DNA from: Misgurnus anguillicaudatus
Lineage: Eukaryota > Chordata > Actinopteri > Cypriniformes > Cobitidae
Assembly: GCF_027580225.2 (NCBI RefSeq)
Contig: NC_073339.2
Location: forward strand, 38,864,501 to 38,928,500
DNA length: 64,000 nucleotides
Direction: 5' to 3'
Shown: one piece after another, positions 49,801 to 58,123 of the stretch
Layout of the letters: every line of letters begins with the position of its first letter
Numbering within the stretch: the stretch's first letter is position 1
The notes under the pieces: generated by a model
What the model saw: only the letters and a program-made list of their open reading frames with translations
The model's database searches: none
What the model was told of the DNA's origin: nothing
Made by a program: the position numbers and the translations under genes

Positions 49801-51362
49801 AATACAAGCAAGAAAATCTGCCTTTGGGGTAAGAAAAAGATCTTGAACTTCTTTCTTAAACATTTAATTCAAGAAACAAGAAATTTTTTTTTTTTTTTTT
49901 GCTTGTTTTAAGCACAAATTCATTTAAATTTTGTATTTTCTTTCTAAAAACATTGATGCAGATTAAACTACACATCAATTTATAAAATTGACCAATCTCA
50001 GAAATATAGAAAAGTAAAATGCAACATGCACAATATTTAGCAATAATATTAATTCACATCACTAAAAAATCATTAATAATTTTAAAACAGTGACAAGGAC
50101 ACTTTTATTTAATTACAGTTCTGAATGATTATTTAAAATACTCACACGCCTTTGGCGCGCATTGAATCTTGGGATAGCCAAGGCTGTGAAGGATCCTTCT
50201 ATGGATCCTGGGTTTCAGAGGAAAAAAGGCCACAATTGGAGGCTGCATGTGAAGGAGCTTTCGAATTGGGACAGCCTTCGTCGCGGCCTGGTGGCGTCAT
50301 TGGCCTTCAAATACGACCTTGAAAGGCTGCAGCCTCTGAATTGGGATGCAACCATAGTTTACCATGATTTACAGTAGTTTACCGTTCTCCTGAATACTGT
50401 AGCTCAGTGATAGAGATTGCGATAGCAGCGTAAAAGGTCATGGGTTCGAATCCAAGGAACACACAAGATGATACGGATACCTGGTAAAGTCGTTTTGGGT
50501 TAAAGCAAATGTAAAAGTAAAAGATTTCAGGGATAGGAATGGGGTTGGGCTTAGAGCTGGATTGGATCGTGCGTGAACAACAACCATATCCAATAACTCG
50601 TCTCTGATTTGAATGGATGGGTTGTGGTTAGAAACAGTGTGAAACTATGTTGATTTAACAGAAATGTTGTTTTAAGACGTTGATCCAGGAACACACCTTT
50701 CCTGGTAAAAGTCACGTCATAACCTACATTTACATTTATCCATATAGCTGATGCCTTTTTTTTCAAAGTGAATTACACACACACAAAAAAATGCTGGGTT
50801 ATTTTCATTGGGTCATAAAGAGATGAACCCAGCCCTTTGGGTTATAATATAACCTATGTTGGGTTGTTTTAACCCATTGTTGGGTCAAATAATCAACATT
50901 TATTGGGTTAATTTAACCCAACGGCAGAGCTTGACCCTTTTTGACCCAAAGCTGCATTGAAAATAATCCAGCATTTTTTGCATGAGGAAGCATTTAACAT
51001 CACCTACACTGTATAAAATAACTCTCGGGGAAAAAAAACTTTTAAATCAAAGGTTCTGGTCTATGTTTTTCTTACATTTTTATAATCTAGAGAAGCTTTT
51101 GTGTAACCGAAAGTTTCTTTGGAACCATAAAGAACCTTTAAGGAACCTTATTTTAGAACAGAATTTCACACATTTGTTAAATAAATCTAACCTGTTACTT
51201 CTCATGCACTTTAGAGAAACGGTGTCCAAGTTGGAGAGACTGCCCTCAGGACAGAATTTCAGCTCGAGGAGAAGCAGGGAACAGCTGGTGCCCGGCTCAG
51301 AATTCCCTCTACACCAGGAGAACTCAAACATGTGCAAGAAAGTCTTCGAGCAGAGCTGGTAG
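31783..51362 (+). CDS. mttp: Microsomal triglyceride transfer protein large subunit (18 coding exons)
   Basis: ER-lumen lipid transfer protein that, as a heterodimer with protein disulfide isomerase, loads triglyceride and phospholipid onto apolipoprotein B. Coding exons are 31783-31840, 32886-33073, 33285-33427, 33580-33682, 35519-35635, 35708-35847, 37241-37391, 37477-37634, 38569-38737, 40092-40199, 40670-40882, 42494-42705, 43195-43292, 44979-45100, 45176-45403, 45626-45750, 47740-47910 and 51215-51362. They total 2652 nt (883 aa; human 894). A signal peptide occupies about residues 1-20. The N-terminal beta-barrel spans about 21-300, the helical lipovitellin-like domain about 300-600, and the C-terminal lipid-cavity sheets about 600-883. 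Near-identical stretches to human include [62 protein letters not shown] and VQLRPVTFF. All frames join without stops. Confidence 0.97.
31841..32885 (+). other. mttp intron 1, nothing recognised
   Basis: AT-rich intronic sequence without clear repeats or exons. Confidence 0.5.
32886..33073 (+). CDS. mttp: mttp exon 2
   Basis: Residues 20-82, start of the beta-barrel, with [16 protein letters not shown] and [18 protein letters not shown]. Acceptor TTTTTTCAG, donor GTAAAG. Confidence 0.96.
33285..33427 (+). CDS. mttp: mttp exon 3
   Basis: Residues 83-129, with [17 protein letters not shown]. The donor is taken as GTTAAA at 33428 (phase 2). It is a weak site, but it is the only choice that keeps frame with exon 4. 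Confidence 0.85.
33580..33682 (+). CDS. mttp: mttp exon 4
   Basis: Residues 130-164, with [20 protein letters not shown]. The acceptor AG at 33578-33579 keeps frame with exon 3. Another AG five bases upstream (33573-33574) would create a stop when joined to exon 3. Confidence 0.85.
33971..34570. mobile_element. Palindromic MITE in mttp intron 4
   Basis: Starts GCTGTGTTCACACCAGCTGC and ends with the inverse theme GCGTCTGGTGTAACC. CpG-rich arms contain GCGAA/TTCGC words. Internal repeats at about 34290-34400 suggest a nested relative. Confidence 0.6.
34770..34844. repeat. (AT)n microsatellite
   Basis: About 36 AT units in mttp intron 4, flanked by AT-rich sequence with AAATATATTT words. Confidence 0.95.
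35519..35635 (+). CDS. mttp: mttp exon 5
   Basis: Residues 165-203, [19 protein letters not shown] with the conserved cysteine pair region and ETGFTTHSP. Phase 0 at both ends. Confidence 0.95.
35708..35847 (+). CDS. mttp: mttp exon 6
   Basis: Residues 204-249, [20 protein letters not shown]. Acceptor TTTTACAG, donor GTAGCC (phase 2). Less conserved than its neighbours, as in other species. Confidence 0.93.
36065..36234. mobile_element. MITE family B, copy 4, in mttp intron 6
   Basis: Begins CACTGAAAAAAATGATTCATT and ends ATTTTTTTTCAGTG. It has the AAATAAATTGATTGCAATCA internal word. Confidence 0.85.
36252..37045. mobile_element. Foldback element in mttp intron 6
   Basis: About 790 bp. Left-arm words TTCAGCTGATCTACGGGTCT and GCAGATATGGCTAGGAACTA return inverted in the right arm. 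The tip is near 36640, around ATGGCAGGGGCC. Arms are over 300 bp and differ at scattered sites with no obvious directional bias. Confidence 0.85.
37097..37200 (+). repeat. tRNA-derived SINE just upstream of mttp exon 7
   Basis: A-box-like GAGCTCAGTTGACAGAGC and B-box-like GGTTTAATTCC (37143-37153) with tRNA spacing. It is too diverged and not cloverleaf-like enough for a tRNA gene. Confidence 0.65.
37241..37391 (+). CDS. mttp: mttp exon 7
   Basis: Residues 250-300, [18 protein letters not shown] to ICKGCPN. A tRNA-derived SINE ends only about 45-65 bp upstream of its acceptor. Confidence 0.95.
37477..37634 (+). CDS. mttp: mttp exon 8
   Basis: Residues 301-352, start of the helical domain, with [20 protein letters not shown]. 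Acceptor TCTTATAG, donor GTAAGA. Confidence 0.95.
37841..37970 (+). repeat. tRNA-derived SINE in mttp intron 8
   Basis: TGTAGTTTAGTGGGTAGAGC (A box) and GTGGGTTTGAT (B box), followed by the typical tail GCACTGTAAGTTGCTTTGGA. Confidence 0.75.
37998..38429. mobile_element. hAT MITE in mttp intron 8
   Basis: 432 bp. Ends CAGTGTTGGGGAAAGTTAC and CCCCCAACACTG. Flanking 8-mers TTCGGAAG and TTTGGAAG match at 7 of 8 positions. Confidence 0.9.
38569..38737 (+). CDS. mttp: mttp exon 9
   Basis: Residues 353-409, [16 protein letters not shown] and [20 protein letters not shown]. Strong pyrimidine tract at the acceptor; donor GTGAGA. Confidence 0.96.
38885..39510. mobile_element. Foldback element in mttp intron 9
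   Basis: Left-arm words GTGAATGTGTTAGC, AACACTTCCATG and ATGAGAACTATATTGTATGG return inverted in the right arm (CCATACAATATAGTTCTCAT near 39258). Arms of about 270 bp around a short centre. Confidence 0.85.
39717..40012. mobile_element. MITE of the CATCATTTACTCACCCTCATG family
   Basis: Contains ATTTACTCACCCTCATG near the left and AATTTCATTTTTGGGTAAAT near the right. The arms pair around CCATAGTAGGA. Same broad family as 20524-20712. Confidence 0.75.
40092..40199 (+). CDS. mttp: mttp exon 10
   Basis: Residues 410-445, [20 protein letters not shown]. Phase 0 at both ends. Confidence 0.95.
40670..40882 (+). CDS. mttp: mttp exon 11
   Basis: Residues 446-516, [20 protein letters not shown] and TTALQ-like [15 protein letters not shown]. 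Donor GTAAAA. Confidence 0.96.
41185..42175. repeat. Repeat family X, two inverted-type copies in mttp intron 11
   Basis: About 41185-41590 and 41855-42175 carry GAAGCACTAGGG/CTTCTATCAACCTAGAAAATG, CCTTGTGATGTCAGAAGGGG and ACACACCCAAAAA words. Between them (about 41590-41680) a short segment repeats 41090-41170 (TTAAACCAAAGCAGTCTCAT). Confidence 0.75.
42494..42705 (+). CDS. mttp: mttp exon 12
   Basis: Residues 517-586, [20 protein letters not shown] and [20 protein letters not shown], end of the helical domain. Confidence 0.97.
42820..43020. mobile_element. Palindromic MITE in mttp intron 12
   Basis: Left GGTAGCTGTCACTGGGGC pairs with GCCCCAGTGACAGCTAGGC on the right, with the loop around ATATATTTGG. 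Confidence 0.85.
43195..43292 (+). CDS. mttp: mttp exon 13
   Basis: Residues 587-619, [20 protein letters not shown]. Acceptor GTTTGCAG, donor GTGAGT (phase 1). Confidence 0.95.
43826..44538. mobile_element. Foldback MITE family D, copy 1, in mttp intron 13
   Basis: Ends CACTGCAAAAAATAACTTTC and the inverse TTTTTTGCAGTG. The interior has several repeats of TTTTTGTCTTGTTTTCAGTA and its complement, so it is a multi-unit palindrome. Copy 2 is at 48928-49646 and a fragment lies at 48040-48100. Confidence 0.88.
44979..45100 (+). CDS. mttp: mttp exon 14
   Basis: Residues 620-660, [20 protein letters not shown] in the lipid-cavity domain. Confidence 0.95.
45176..45403 (+). CDS. mttp: mttp exon 15
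   Basis: Residues 661-736, [20 protein letters not shown] and [25 protein letters not shown] begins within about 10 bp downstream of its donor GTACGA. Confidence 0.96.
45408..45545 (-). repeat. tRNA-derived SINE abutting the mttp exon 15 donor
   Basis: Minus orientation. The B box GGTTCGATCC is read from 45481-45490 and the A box TAGCTCAGCCAGTAGAG from about 45515-45532. The tail (GATAAAAGCATCTGC-like) points to exon 15. A short GACAT repeat on both sides may be the target duplication. Confidence 0.8.
45626..45750 (+). CDS. mttp: mttp exon 16
   Basis: Residues 737-777, [20 protein letters not shown]. Donor GTAATC (phase 2). Confidence 0.95.
45895..46300. repeat. MITE and SINE-tail remnants in mttp intron 16
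   Basis: 45895-46140 shares ACACCAAAGCATTTGAACGC and GCCAACTGTGGGCGCTTGCC with the 7981-9640 repeats. 46240-46300 carries the SINE tail GCTTTGGATAAAGCGTCTAC. Confidence 0.6.
46300..47739. other. mttp intron 16, otherwise unremarkable
   Basis: Holds a CA/GA-rich low-complexity stretch (about 46985-47140, ACAGACGG/ACACACG words). Open frames across it come from the composition bias. No exon recognised. Confidence 0.5.
47740..47910 (+). CDS. mttp: mttp exon 17
   Basis: Residues 778-834, [20 protein letters not shown] and [20 protein letters not shown]. Acceptor GTGCACAG, donor GTATGA. Confidence 0.95.
48135..48330. mobile_element. Palindromic element with GATCTCACG ends
   Basis: Begins CTGATCTCACGAAGTTCCGT and ends CACGAGAGTTCGTGATCTCAG. 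Same family as 60943-61430 and related to 17270-17670. Confidence 0.75.
48928..49646. mobile_element. Foldback MITE family D, copy 2, in mttp intron 17
   Basis: Begins CACTGCAAAAAATTATTTTC and ends ATTTTTTGCAGT. Multi-unit palindrome of CTTGATGAGCAA and TTTTCAGTA words as in copy 1; a partial extra unit continues to about 49940. Confidence 0.85.
50150..50350. repeat. Dispersed repeat
   Basis: Contains GCTTTCGAATTGGGACAGCC, and its imperfect inverse words recur within the block (CAGCCTCTGAATTGGGA). Likely a MITE; the apparent frame is not supported. Confidence 0.45.
50398..50520 (+). repeat. tRNA-derived SINE in mttp intron 17
   Basis: A box TGTAGCTCAGTGATAGAG and a perfect B box GGTTCGAATCC at 50443-50453. 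The following body resembles the other SINEs here, and no tRNA 3' half pairs with the 5' half. Confidence 0.8.
50780..50985. mobile_element. GGGTT-type MITE in mttp intron 17
   Basis: Left AAAAAATGCTGGGTTATTTT and right AATAATCCAGCATTTTTT are inverse. The body is made of GGGTT/AACCC words. Confidence 0.85.
51215..51362 (+). CDS. mttp: mttp exon 18 with stop
   Basis: C-terminal residues, [20 protein letters not shown], ending at TAG 51360-51362. It lacks the last few residues of the human tail. Confidence 0.95.
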
Positions 51363-51865
51363 TCTAGCCGGGTCTGCTCTGGATGCTTAGCAAATGCATG
51401 TTTGTTTTACACAAGCAACCGCTCGACATCTTAGTGTTTGCTTGTGTACGTGCGTTTTTGGGTGGCTAAATATGCGAAGACTTTGAGCCGGTCAAGCTTA
51501 GAGTTTTTTTTTTAAGGGACCTTACAAAAACACTGCCCTGTTTGAAATATTTAGCACCCGAATTTTTGTCTAAAAACCCAGATACATTTTAACGTTCGAC
51601 AAAATCTGGTTAGGATAACCAATGGCACTCTCGTCGTCTGACGGAATTATTCAACCCGTAAAAAATCTTTAAAGTGCATTCTAACAGGCCCATTGAAAGA
51701 CTGTGTATTTGAGGTGCTACTGTGTTATTTATTTAATCAGAGGGCAGGACATACTTCATCCCTCCACAGGCAGTTCAGACAGCCTGATTTCCATAACTAC
51801 ACCAGATGTTTACATTCTTCAGAATATTTATGGCAGTCTTGTACATGGACGGATAATCAATTATG

Positions 51866-51871
51866 AATAAA
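51866..51871 (+). terminator. mttp: mttp poly(A) signal
   Basis: AATAAA about 500 bp after the stop codon, followed by a T/G-rich stretch (GTTGTTTTTTGG), the usual downstream element. Confidence 0.75.
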
Positions 51872-51899
51872 GTTGTTTTTTGGAAAAAAGTGATTTTTT

Positions 51900-52317
51900 T
51901 GTGGCATGTTTATTTATTTGAAAAGTACAATGTTTGATATACGTAAAAACAGCAAGAGCACATTTCCTACAAATAACAACTAGTACTACATACACCTTTG
52001 ATTGACAAACATTTTTATTTTTTTATCAAAATAGGAAGTTGGGGTGGAACATACAATTACATACTCACTGTATGCATTTTGGCAGACTTACAGTTCATTC
52101 AACATATTTTTTCTTTATAAAGGCCCAATAAAGTATAGAAATGCGCAGCTTTGTGTAATTTTGTGTTTATGTCATTTTAATTGAAAACAGGAAGTTAGGG
52201 CAGAACATATGAATGTGCACTGTGTAGATTTTAGCGCCATCTAGCGGTGTGGTTGCAAATTGCTATGAACGCATCAGTCCACTGCCGACCCCTCCCTCTT
52301 GGAGCACATAGAGAGTC
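51900..52317. other. Downstream of mttp, nothing recognised
   Basis: AT-rich. The sequences near 52010-52060 and 52120-52210 share AGGAAGTT(A/G)GG and a CATT...ATGTGCACTG theme, hinting at an old duplication. Confidence 0.35.
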
Positions 52318-52700
52318 TATGGCTGTTTCCCAATTCCAAATACGCAAAGAATGGACTTGCGTTCTCGTGGAGATCGGTCTTGCCAGGCGATCTTGGAAGA
52401 ACGAACTCAGAAGGTCGCGAGAACACAGAACGCACTTGTGAGAATTGAGATGTGTGCGATCTTTCTGTTGGTCGGCTGACCTCCGCCATTGTTTTGCCGC
52501 AATGACTTCTGGGGCGTAAAGCGATTTCAGTGCGCAAGTCTGCACACGATGCATCCTCGATATCAAGAACACATCCGGGTATTTTTATGCGTCCTCTGTA
52601 CTTGTGTTCTTGAGAATTGGAATTGAACTTCGACGGTTAATGATGACGTAGAGCGAGAACACAAGGATCGCTGAAGAACGCATATTGAGAAACAGCCTAT
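52318..52700. mobile_element. Palindromic MITE
   Basis: Left GGCTGTTTCCCAATTCC and right ATTGAGAAACAGCC are inverse. Arms carry GTTCTCG/CGAGAAC words. The apparent minus-strand frame of about 113 codons is explained by the repeat. Confidence 0.75.
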
Positions 52701-54116
52701 GGAAGCCACCACAGGGCAAATATGTCATCATCTGAGGCCGTTTACACATTGGGCTCGTTTGCTGTGGTCCGAAATCTATTTTTTCATATAGCCATAAATA
52801 TGATGCATTTACATATCATGTCATAGACAAATGAGCCCATGCGTCTCGTGTCTTAGTCATCTGTTATTTTTATAATCAAAAACAGCTAACATGAAAAAAC
52901 TTGAATATATATGATGAACATAACAATACAAACTTACTTTATCCGAGCGCAGCTCCACAGTCTGGCACAACGCGATTTCATTTTTATATAGTCTGGTATT
53001 TTTGCACCTCGATCATGCTTCTTATCACCTTTTTCAAAACACTCTCAACACAAAAAAGTCATCTACAGTCGCAATCCACAGTGGAGATTATATCTAACCT
53101 CTGGAGATGTTTTTTAGCGGCTCTGTGTAAGGCGAGCTGGCCCGCTATGCTACCAAAACAAAACATTTGGGGTGCGGAGACTGTGCACGCATGTCTTTGC
53201 AAGTGTAAGCAGAAGTACATTTTACTAACATAAGTTGAATCCTTGTAATCGTTTCATGATTGGTTACTACCCCCATCAATCAAAACTTTGCTGGATAGGC
53301 ATTTGCTGGCTTCATTTTGGCTTCATCTAGTCAAAAGCGAAGGTGCGCAAAATGACACCTCGCTTACCCAATGTGCGCTTCCAGGACATTTTAAGTTCTC
53401 AAACCTTATCTGATTGGACAAAACAGAAAAATAATGCGGAATATTTATCGGAACAGTCTAACGAAGCAAAAAAAATGCATTTTCAGTGATCGTGAAACAT
53501 GATCGTATGCGCGCATGTAAACAAAGGAGGATCTTGTGGGATTTTTCCCTATTTTTCGTTGTTTTGGATTAAAATGTGGAATGCATTTTGAAGAGTGGAC
53601 CATTACGTTGCAATGTACGCTGAAGTTTTTTGGATATGTCAGAAATGATCAGAACCATATGGCAATATATGTTAGTACCGACATTTATATTAATATGCGG
53701 TCCGTCTGCATTTCATTTAATTCTTTTCACTCCAGTGTATTGATGGCAAAAACAAGCTCAGAACATGAATCTTGAGTGTTTTAGCTTTCAAATAATGCAA
53801 AGTTTATGATTGATGATTGAATATTTGATGTAAAACAAAGTACAGAAACACATAGACTGACGTATCGATCTTGCCGAATCAGGTACTCAAGATGGCGGCA
53901 GACGAGTTTGAGAAGCGAGTGACGTAAGCGGTTGATGTCATCTGATATTCATGTATTTGTGGATTAAAACTGAGGTAATAAAATCAATAGTTCATTATGT
54001 AGGATCTATACACCACTAAAAACATAGTTCTGTATATTATATTGCATTTCTGTCAATAGATCCTCCTAAGTGGGGCGCTTGAAATTTGATTGGTCAAAAA
54101 ATTTCATTAAAAAGCT
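52700..54116. other. Intergenic, weak repeat signals only
   Basis: CGTTTACACATTGGGCTCG near 52741 and TACCCAATGTGCGC near 53373 form a weak inverted pair of another MITE. No gene found. Confidence 0.35.
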
Positions 54117-55034
54117 TGAAGGAATATTCCATTTTCTTAAAAGAAAAATCCAGACAATTCACTCACCACCATGTCATCCAAAACGCTAATGTCTTTATCC
54201 GTTCAGTCGAGAAGAAATTATGTTTTTTGAGGAAAACATTGCAGGATCTCCCCCACTCCAATGGACTTCAACAGACACCAACAATCAACACTCAACCCAA
54301 CACCCAACAGTCCTTTTAAGTTTCAAAGGACTACAAACAATCCCAAACGAGGCACAAGGGTCCCACCCAGCAAAACGACCGTCACTCCTGACAAGAAAAA
54401 CAACAAATACACACTTTTAAAGCACAACTTCTCGTCTAGATCCGGTCCAGCGCGACCTAACGCAAATGCGCAGTGACGTAGGGAGGTCACGTGTTACATA
54501 TATAAAACGCACATTTGCCGACCATTGTAAACAATAAACTGCCACAAAGACATTAATTAGTATCAGTTGACATACAACAACGTCAGAACGGTCCTCTTTC
54601 AACACAGTTGTAAACACTGGGGCGGAGTTTCGCGTTCATCTTCTGTGACCTCTTGACGTCATGACGTATTGCGTGGGGTCACACTGGCGCATCACGACCG
54701 GATCCCGACGAGAAGTTGTGCTTTAAAAGTGTATATTTGTTATTTTTATTGTCAAAAATGACAATCGTTTTGCTAGATAAGACCCTTATGCCTCCTTTGG
54801 GATTGTTTATAGTCCTTTGAAACTCCGCTGAAAAAAACCGCCACGTGTTGAGCCAAGTGCCAAGTGTTGGTGTCCACCAAAGTCCATCAAAATGAGAAAA
54901 ATCCTGCAATGCCCTCCCCAAAAAACACAACTTCCTCTCGACTGAACAAAGAAAGACATCAACACCCTGGATGACACGGTGGCGAGCAAACCATCTGGAC
55001 CCCTCCCCCAAGAAAATGGAATATTCCTTTAAGT
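54117..55034. mobile_element. Long foldback element, copy 2, with T-to-C-rich arms
   Basis: Sister of 29042-29948 in the opposite orientation, with inverse ends GGAATATTCC. Against copy 1, the left arm (54140-54440) and outer right arm (54835-55020) carry several dozen T-to-C changes on the plus strand and few others. The loop (about 54450-54695) and inner right arm (54720-54830) are nearly unchanged. The terminal TTAA survives only on the right. Confidence 0.88.
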
Positions 55035-55349
55035 GCAGGATGATGTCATGAAAATTGTTATTCCTTATTGGTGAAGCTGGTAGACTACGTTTTTACACAT
55101 AAATTCATGAAAGCCACTTCTATTTTGATTTCATAGGGACTTTATTCAATTTTAAATCACAGCCAAGGCAAGAGGTGCAGATTTATTTAGTTTTTTCAAC
55201 TTTTAGGAGTAGCTACTCCAACATGACCTCATGGACTAAAAGGCACAAAAATCCCACTTCTATTTTACGAGGTCTTTATTTCTATTCCACCCTCTGCAGA
55301 TACGTGTGCATAAGAGAAACGTTAAAGATTTTCATGGTGAAACGCTTTA

Positions 55350-55600
55350 GATAATTGCGTGAGTTCCGCTTGGAGGCGGCTGGCAATTGAACGGCACACA
55401 GCAGCTGAGAGCGCGTGTCTGTCACCGGCGCCGCTGCCCTGGCGACCGCGTAAACAAGCGCGCAAACTGTCAGCTCGAGCTAATGCCGCCGGCCGGGTGA
55501 AGTTTCAGGAGCACGCGGAAAACTCACCTAGCACCCTGGCATGCAGTCAAACGAGCCGGTGCCAGCTGTGTAAATCATGCAGGCCCCACAACTACTAGCT
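55350..55600. other. CpG-rich island without a recognised gene
   Basis: Locally GC- and CpG-rich (for example CACCGGCGCCGCTGCCCTGG, GCCGCCGGCCGGG) in an AT-rich setting, with a GTAAACA forkhead-like word. No terminal repeats were seen. An open frame runs through it but has no recognisable protein. It could be an enhancer, an orphan promoter or an unknown exon. Confidence 0.45.
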
Positions 55601-56048
55601 ATCTGTTTCTGTACTCCTAAAAGATTTAAGACCTCTTATGAGGTGTAGGGTGTGAGAAAGGGTTTACTGATGGGGTAAAATTAGCAAGGAATTAAATAAT
55701 GACCACCATTATTCAATCCGAAGAGAACTCTCTCGGGATTTATTCGTAAATGAACTTAAGCTGCGTTATAAATATTGGTATAACTACATTGGTATTGAAT
55801 AACGCGATTTGTTGCTTAATGAATTTTTATGTGTAGCTTTCTAGTCCAAAATAACCTCATTACTAGTTAACATAAACTAATCATTAACTATGTAGAATGC
55901 TTTTACACAGCATGTAGGCTATTGTATATCGTGGTAATTTCAACATAGCTACCAATATATTTTTTGTTTATCAAAGGTTGTATTTGTTAATATTTTTTAA
56001 TATATATATTTTTTTAAATCAAAGGTTGTATTTGTTAATATTAGACAC

Positions 56049-56558
56049 AATGTTTTAACCCATAGTTGGACGAATCCAACCACTGGGTATGTTTAAACCC
56101 ATGTTGCTGGGTTGTTTAAACCCATATTTGGGTCAAATATGGACATTTTCTGGGTTAATTTAAAACTAACAGTTGAGTTTGTCCATTTTTAAATTTTAAA
56201 AATAAAGTTGAAATAACTTAAGCCAATTCAAATTATTTATTTATTTTTATTTATAACAACTCCTAACTAGTCAAGAAAGTTGAAATTAATTGTAAATTCA
56301 AGTAGATTAAACTTAAACATAAGTGCAACACAGAATTTTTTAAGCATTTTTGGTCACTCTTTATTTTACGGTATCACTACAGTGTAATTATACATTTAAG
56401 TAGTAAGTAATAATTATTAATAACATGTACTACTATAGGGTTAGGATTAGGGTTTGGTTTAGGGTAAGTTGCATGTAATTATACATAAATTAACTGTTAT
56501 TACTATAATAATTACATGTAGCATGTGTAACAAAGACACCGTAAAATAAAGTGTTACC
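56049..56558. repeat. GGGTT-type MITE and a CTTTATTTTACGGT MITE
   Basis: 56049-56180 has TTTTAACCCA/TGGGTT words. 56351-56558 begins ACTCTTTATTTTACGGTATC and ends with the inverse GACACCGTAAAATAAAGTGT, with GGGTTAGGATTAGGGTT in the centre. Confidence 0.75.
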
Positions 56559-56575
56559 GCATTTTTTATAGCGTA

Positions 56576-57411
56576 CACTGTAAAAAAAATTCAGTAGAAA
56601 CCACAGTGTTATTGCAGCTGGGCTGCCGGCAACGTACCGCAGATCCAAATTTATGTCATTCACTGGCAACATTTTGTTCAAAGGTAAATGAACATCAAAC
56701 ATCCACAAGTCCTCGTCTTTACAGAGAAAAACCAAAAAAACAGCATCAAGCAAAACACTCTGCACTGTAAAAAAATTCCGAAGAAATTGCAGCTGGGTTG
56801 CTGGTAATTTACTGTAGATTTACATTTATGTTATTTACTGGCAAGAGTTTGTTCAAAGTCAAATGAACACCAAACATCTACAAGTCTTTGTCTTTACAGA
56901 GCAAAACCAAAAAAACAGCATCAAGCAAAACATTCTGGGAAACAAAATCTGAAGCAAAAAACAGAAAAAGGTTGATGATGATTTCTGGTTCCCAGAATGC
57001 TTTGCATGGGGCTGTAATTGTATAGTTTTATTCTGTAAAGACAAAGACCTGTCAATATCTAAAATTCATTTAACCTTGAACAAACTCCCTCCAGTAAATA
57101 ACATAAATGTAAATCTACGGTAAATTACTGGCAACCCAGCTGCAATAACATTGTAATTTCTACAGAATTTTTTTACAGTGTGGGGAACTAAGCAAAAAAC
57201 AGAAAATGGTTGATTTCTGGTTCCCAGAATGCTTTGCATGAGGCTGTTATTGTATAGTTTTATTCTGTAAAGACAAAGACCTGTTAATATTCAAAATTTA
57301 TTTAACTTTGAACAAACTCTTGCCAGTCAACAACCCAAATTTAAATCCACGGTAAGCCACCGGCAACCCAGCTGCAACAACACTGCAATTTCCACAGATC
57401 CTTTCACAGTG
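56576..57411. mobile_element. Nested palindrome (family with CACTGTAAAAAAATTC ends)
   Basis: An inner palindrome at 56763-57180 (ends CACTGTAAAAAAATTCCG and TTTTTTTACAGTG) lies inside a second pair of arms of the same family (56576-56762 and 57181-57411). The outer arms share GCAGCTGGG, TGGCAA, TTTGTTCAAAG and GTCTTTACAGAG with the inner ones. They differ chiefly by plus-strand T-to-C changes near both outer ends. Confidence 0.82.
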
Positions 57412-58123
57412 TATAGCCTATTATTTTCAACATTTACTAATACATTATTTTTATAAAAGTTGTATCTGTTAATATATGTTAATGCACAAAAACAATAAAC
57501 AATTGTATTTGCATTAAGTAACATCAACAAAGATAATAAATAGATCCTCACTTAATATCAATAAATATCTCAAGATCCTGCAGAGACATTTGTGGACAGA
57601 CACAAAAACACTCAGCATCTAAAGGTAGTTTAACCCAAATAAACCCTCCAAGAACTAACTTTGGCCTAAAGAGACATGACAAAATGGCCTCGGTCTTAAT
57701 CTAGGACATCCAGTTATCCCTCTCATAAAATTTTCAACCAGAACATTGACATGCATGCTGATCATTCTCGCTGCCTTACCAGCTGCTGAGTGGGCCAACA
57801 GATTCCTCAAAGCCTACTGCTCTACTAATAACATCCCTGGAAAACGAACGTATAACTGGTTTTAATAGTGCAATGACGTACAAGTTTCCCCATGTGTTTG
57901 AAGTGATATTGAGTCACGCAAATATCTTTACCAATAGTTCATGAGCCTTTTAAAGACATTTCGATGCAAAGCTGGTACTACACTTGGGAAACATTGGTCT
58001 GACCTGTGTATATAAATTCTGTCGCAATACTATAAATGTCTTTGCTTGTCACATTCAAAGCACATATACAATGTCTGGACCCTTGAACCATACTTAAATT
58101 CAACCTCAATCTACCATAGACAA

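Noticed and set aside
50398..50470. tRNA gene (also at 37097, 37841, 45480)
   Set aside because: A and B boxes are present, but the 3' half does not pair into acceptor and T stems and a SINE body follows.
52231..52572. 113-codon minus-strand gene
   Set aside because: It lies within an inverted-repeat MITE (52318-52700) and has no recognisable domain.
54530..54880. Reading frames in the long foldback elements at 54 kb and 29 kb
   Set aside because: The two copies do not share a conserved frame, and the frames read across palindrome arms.
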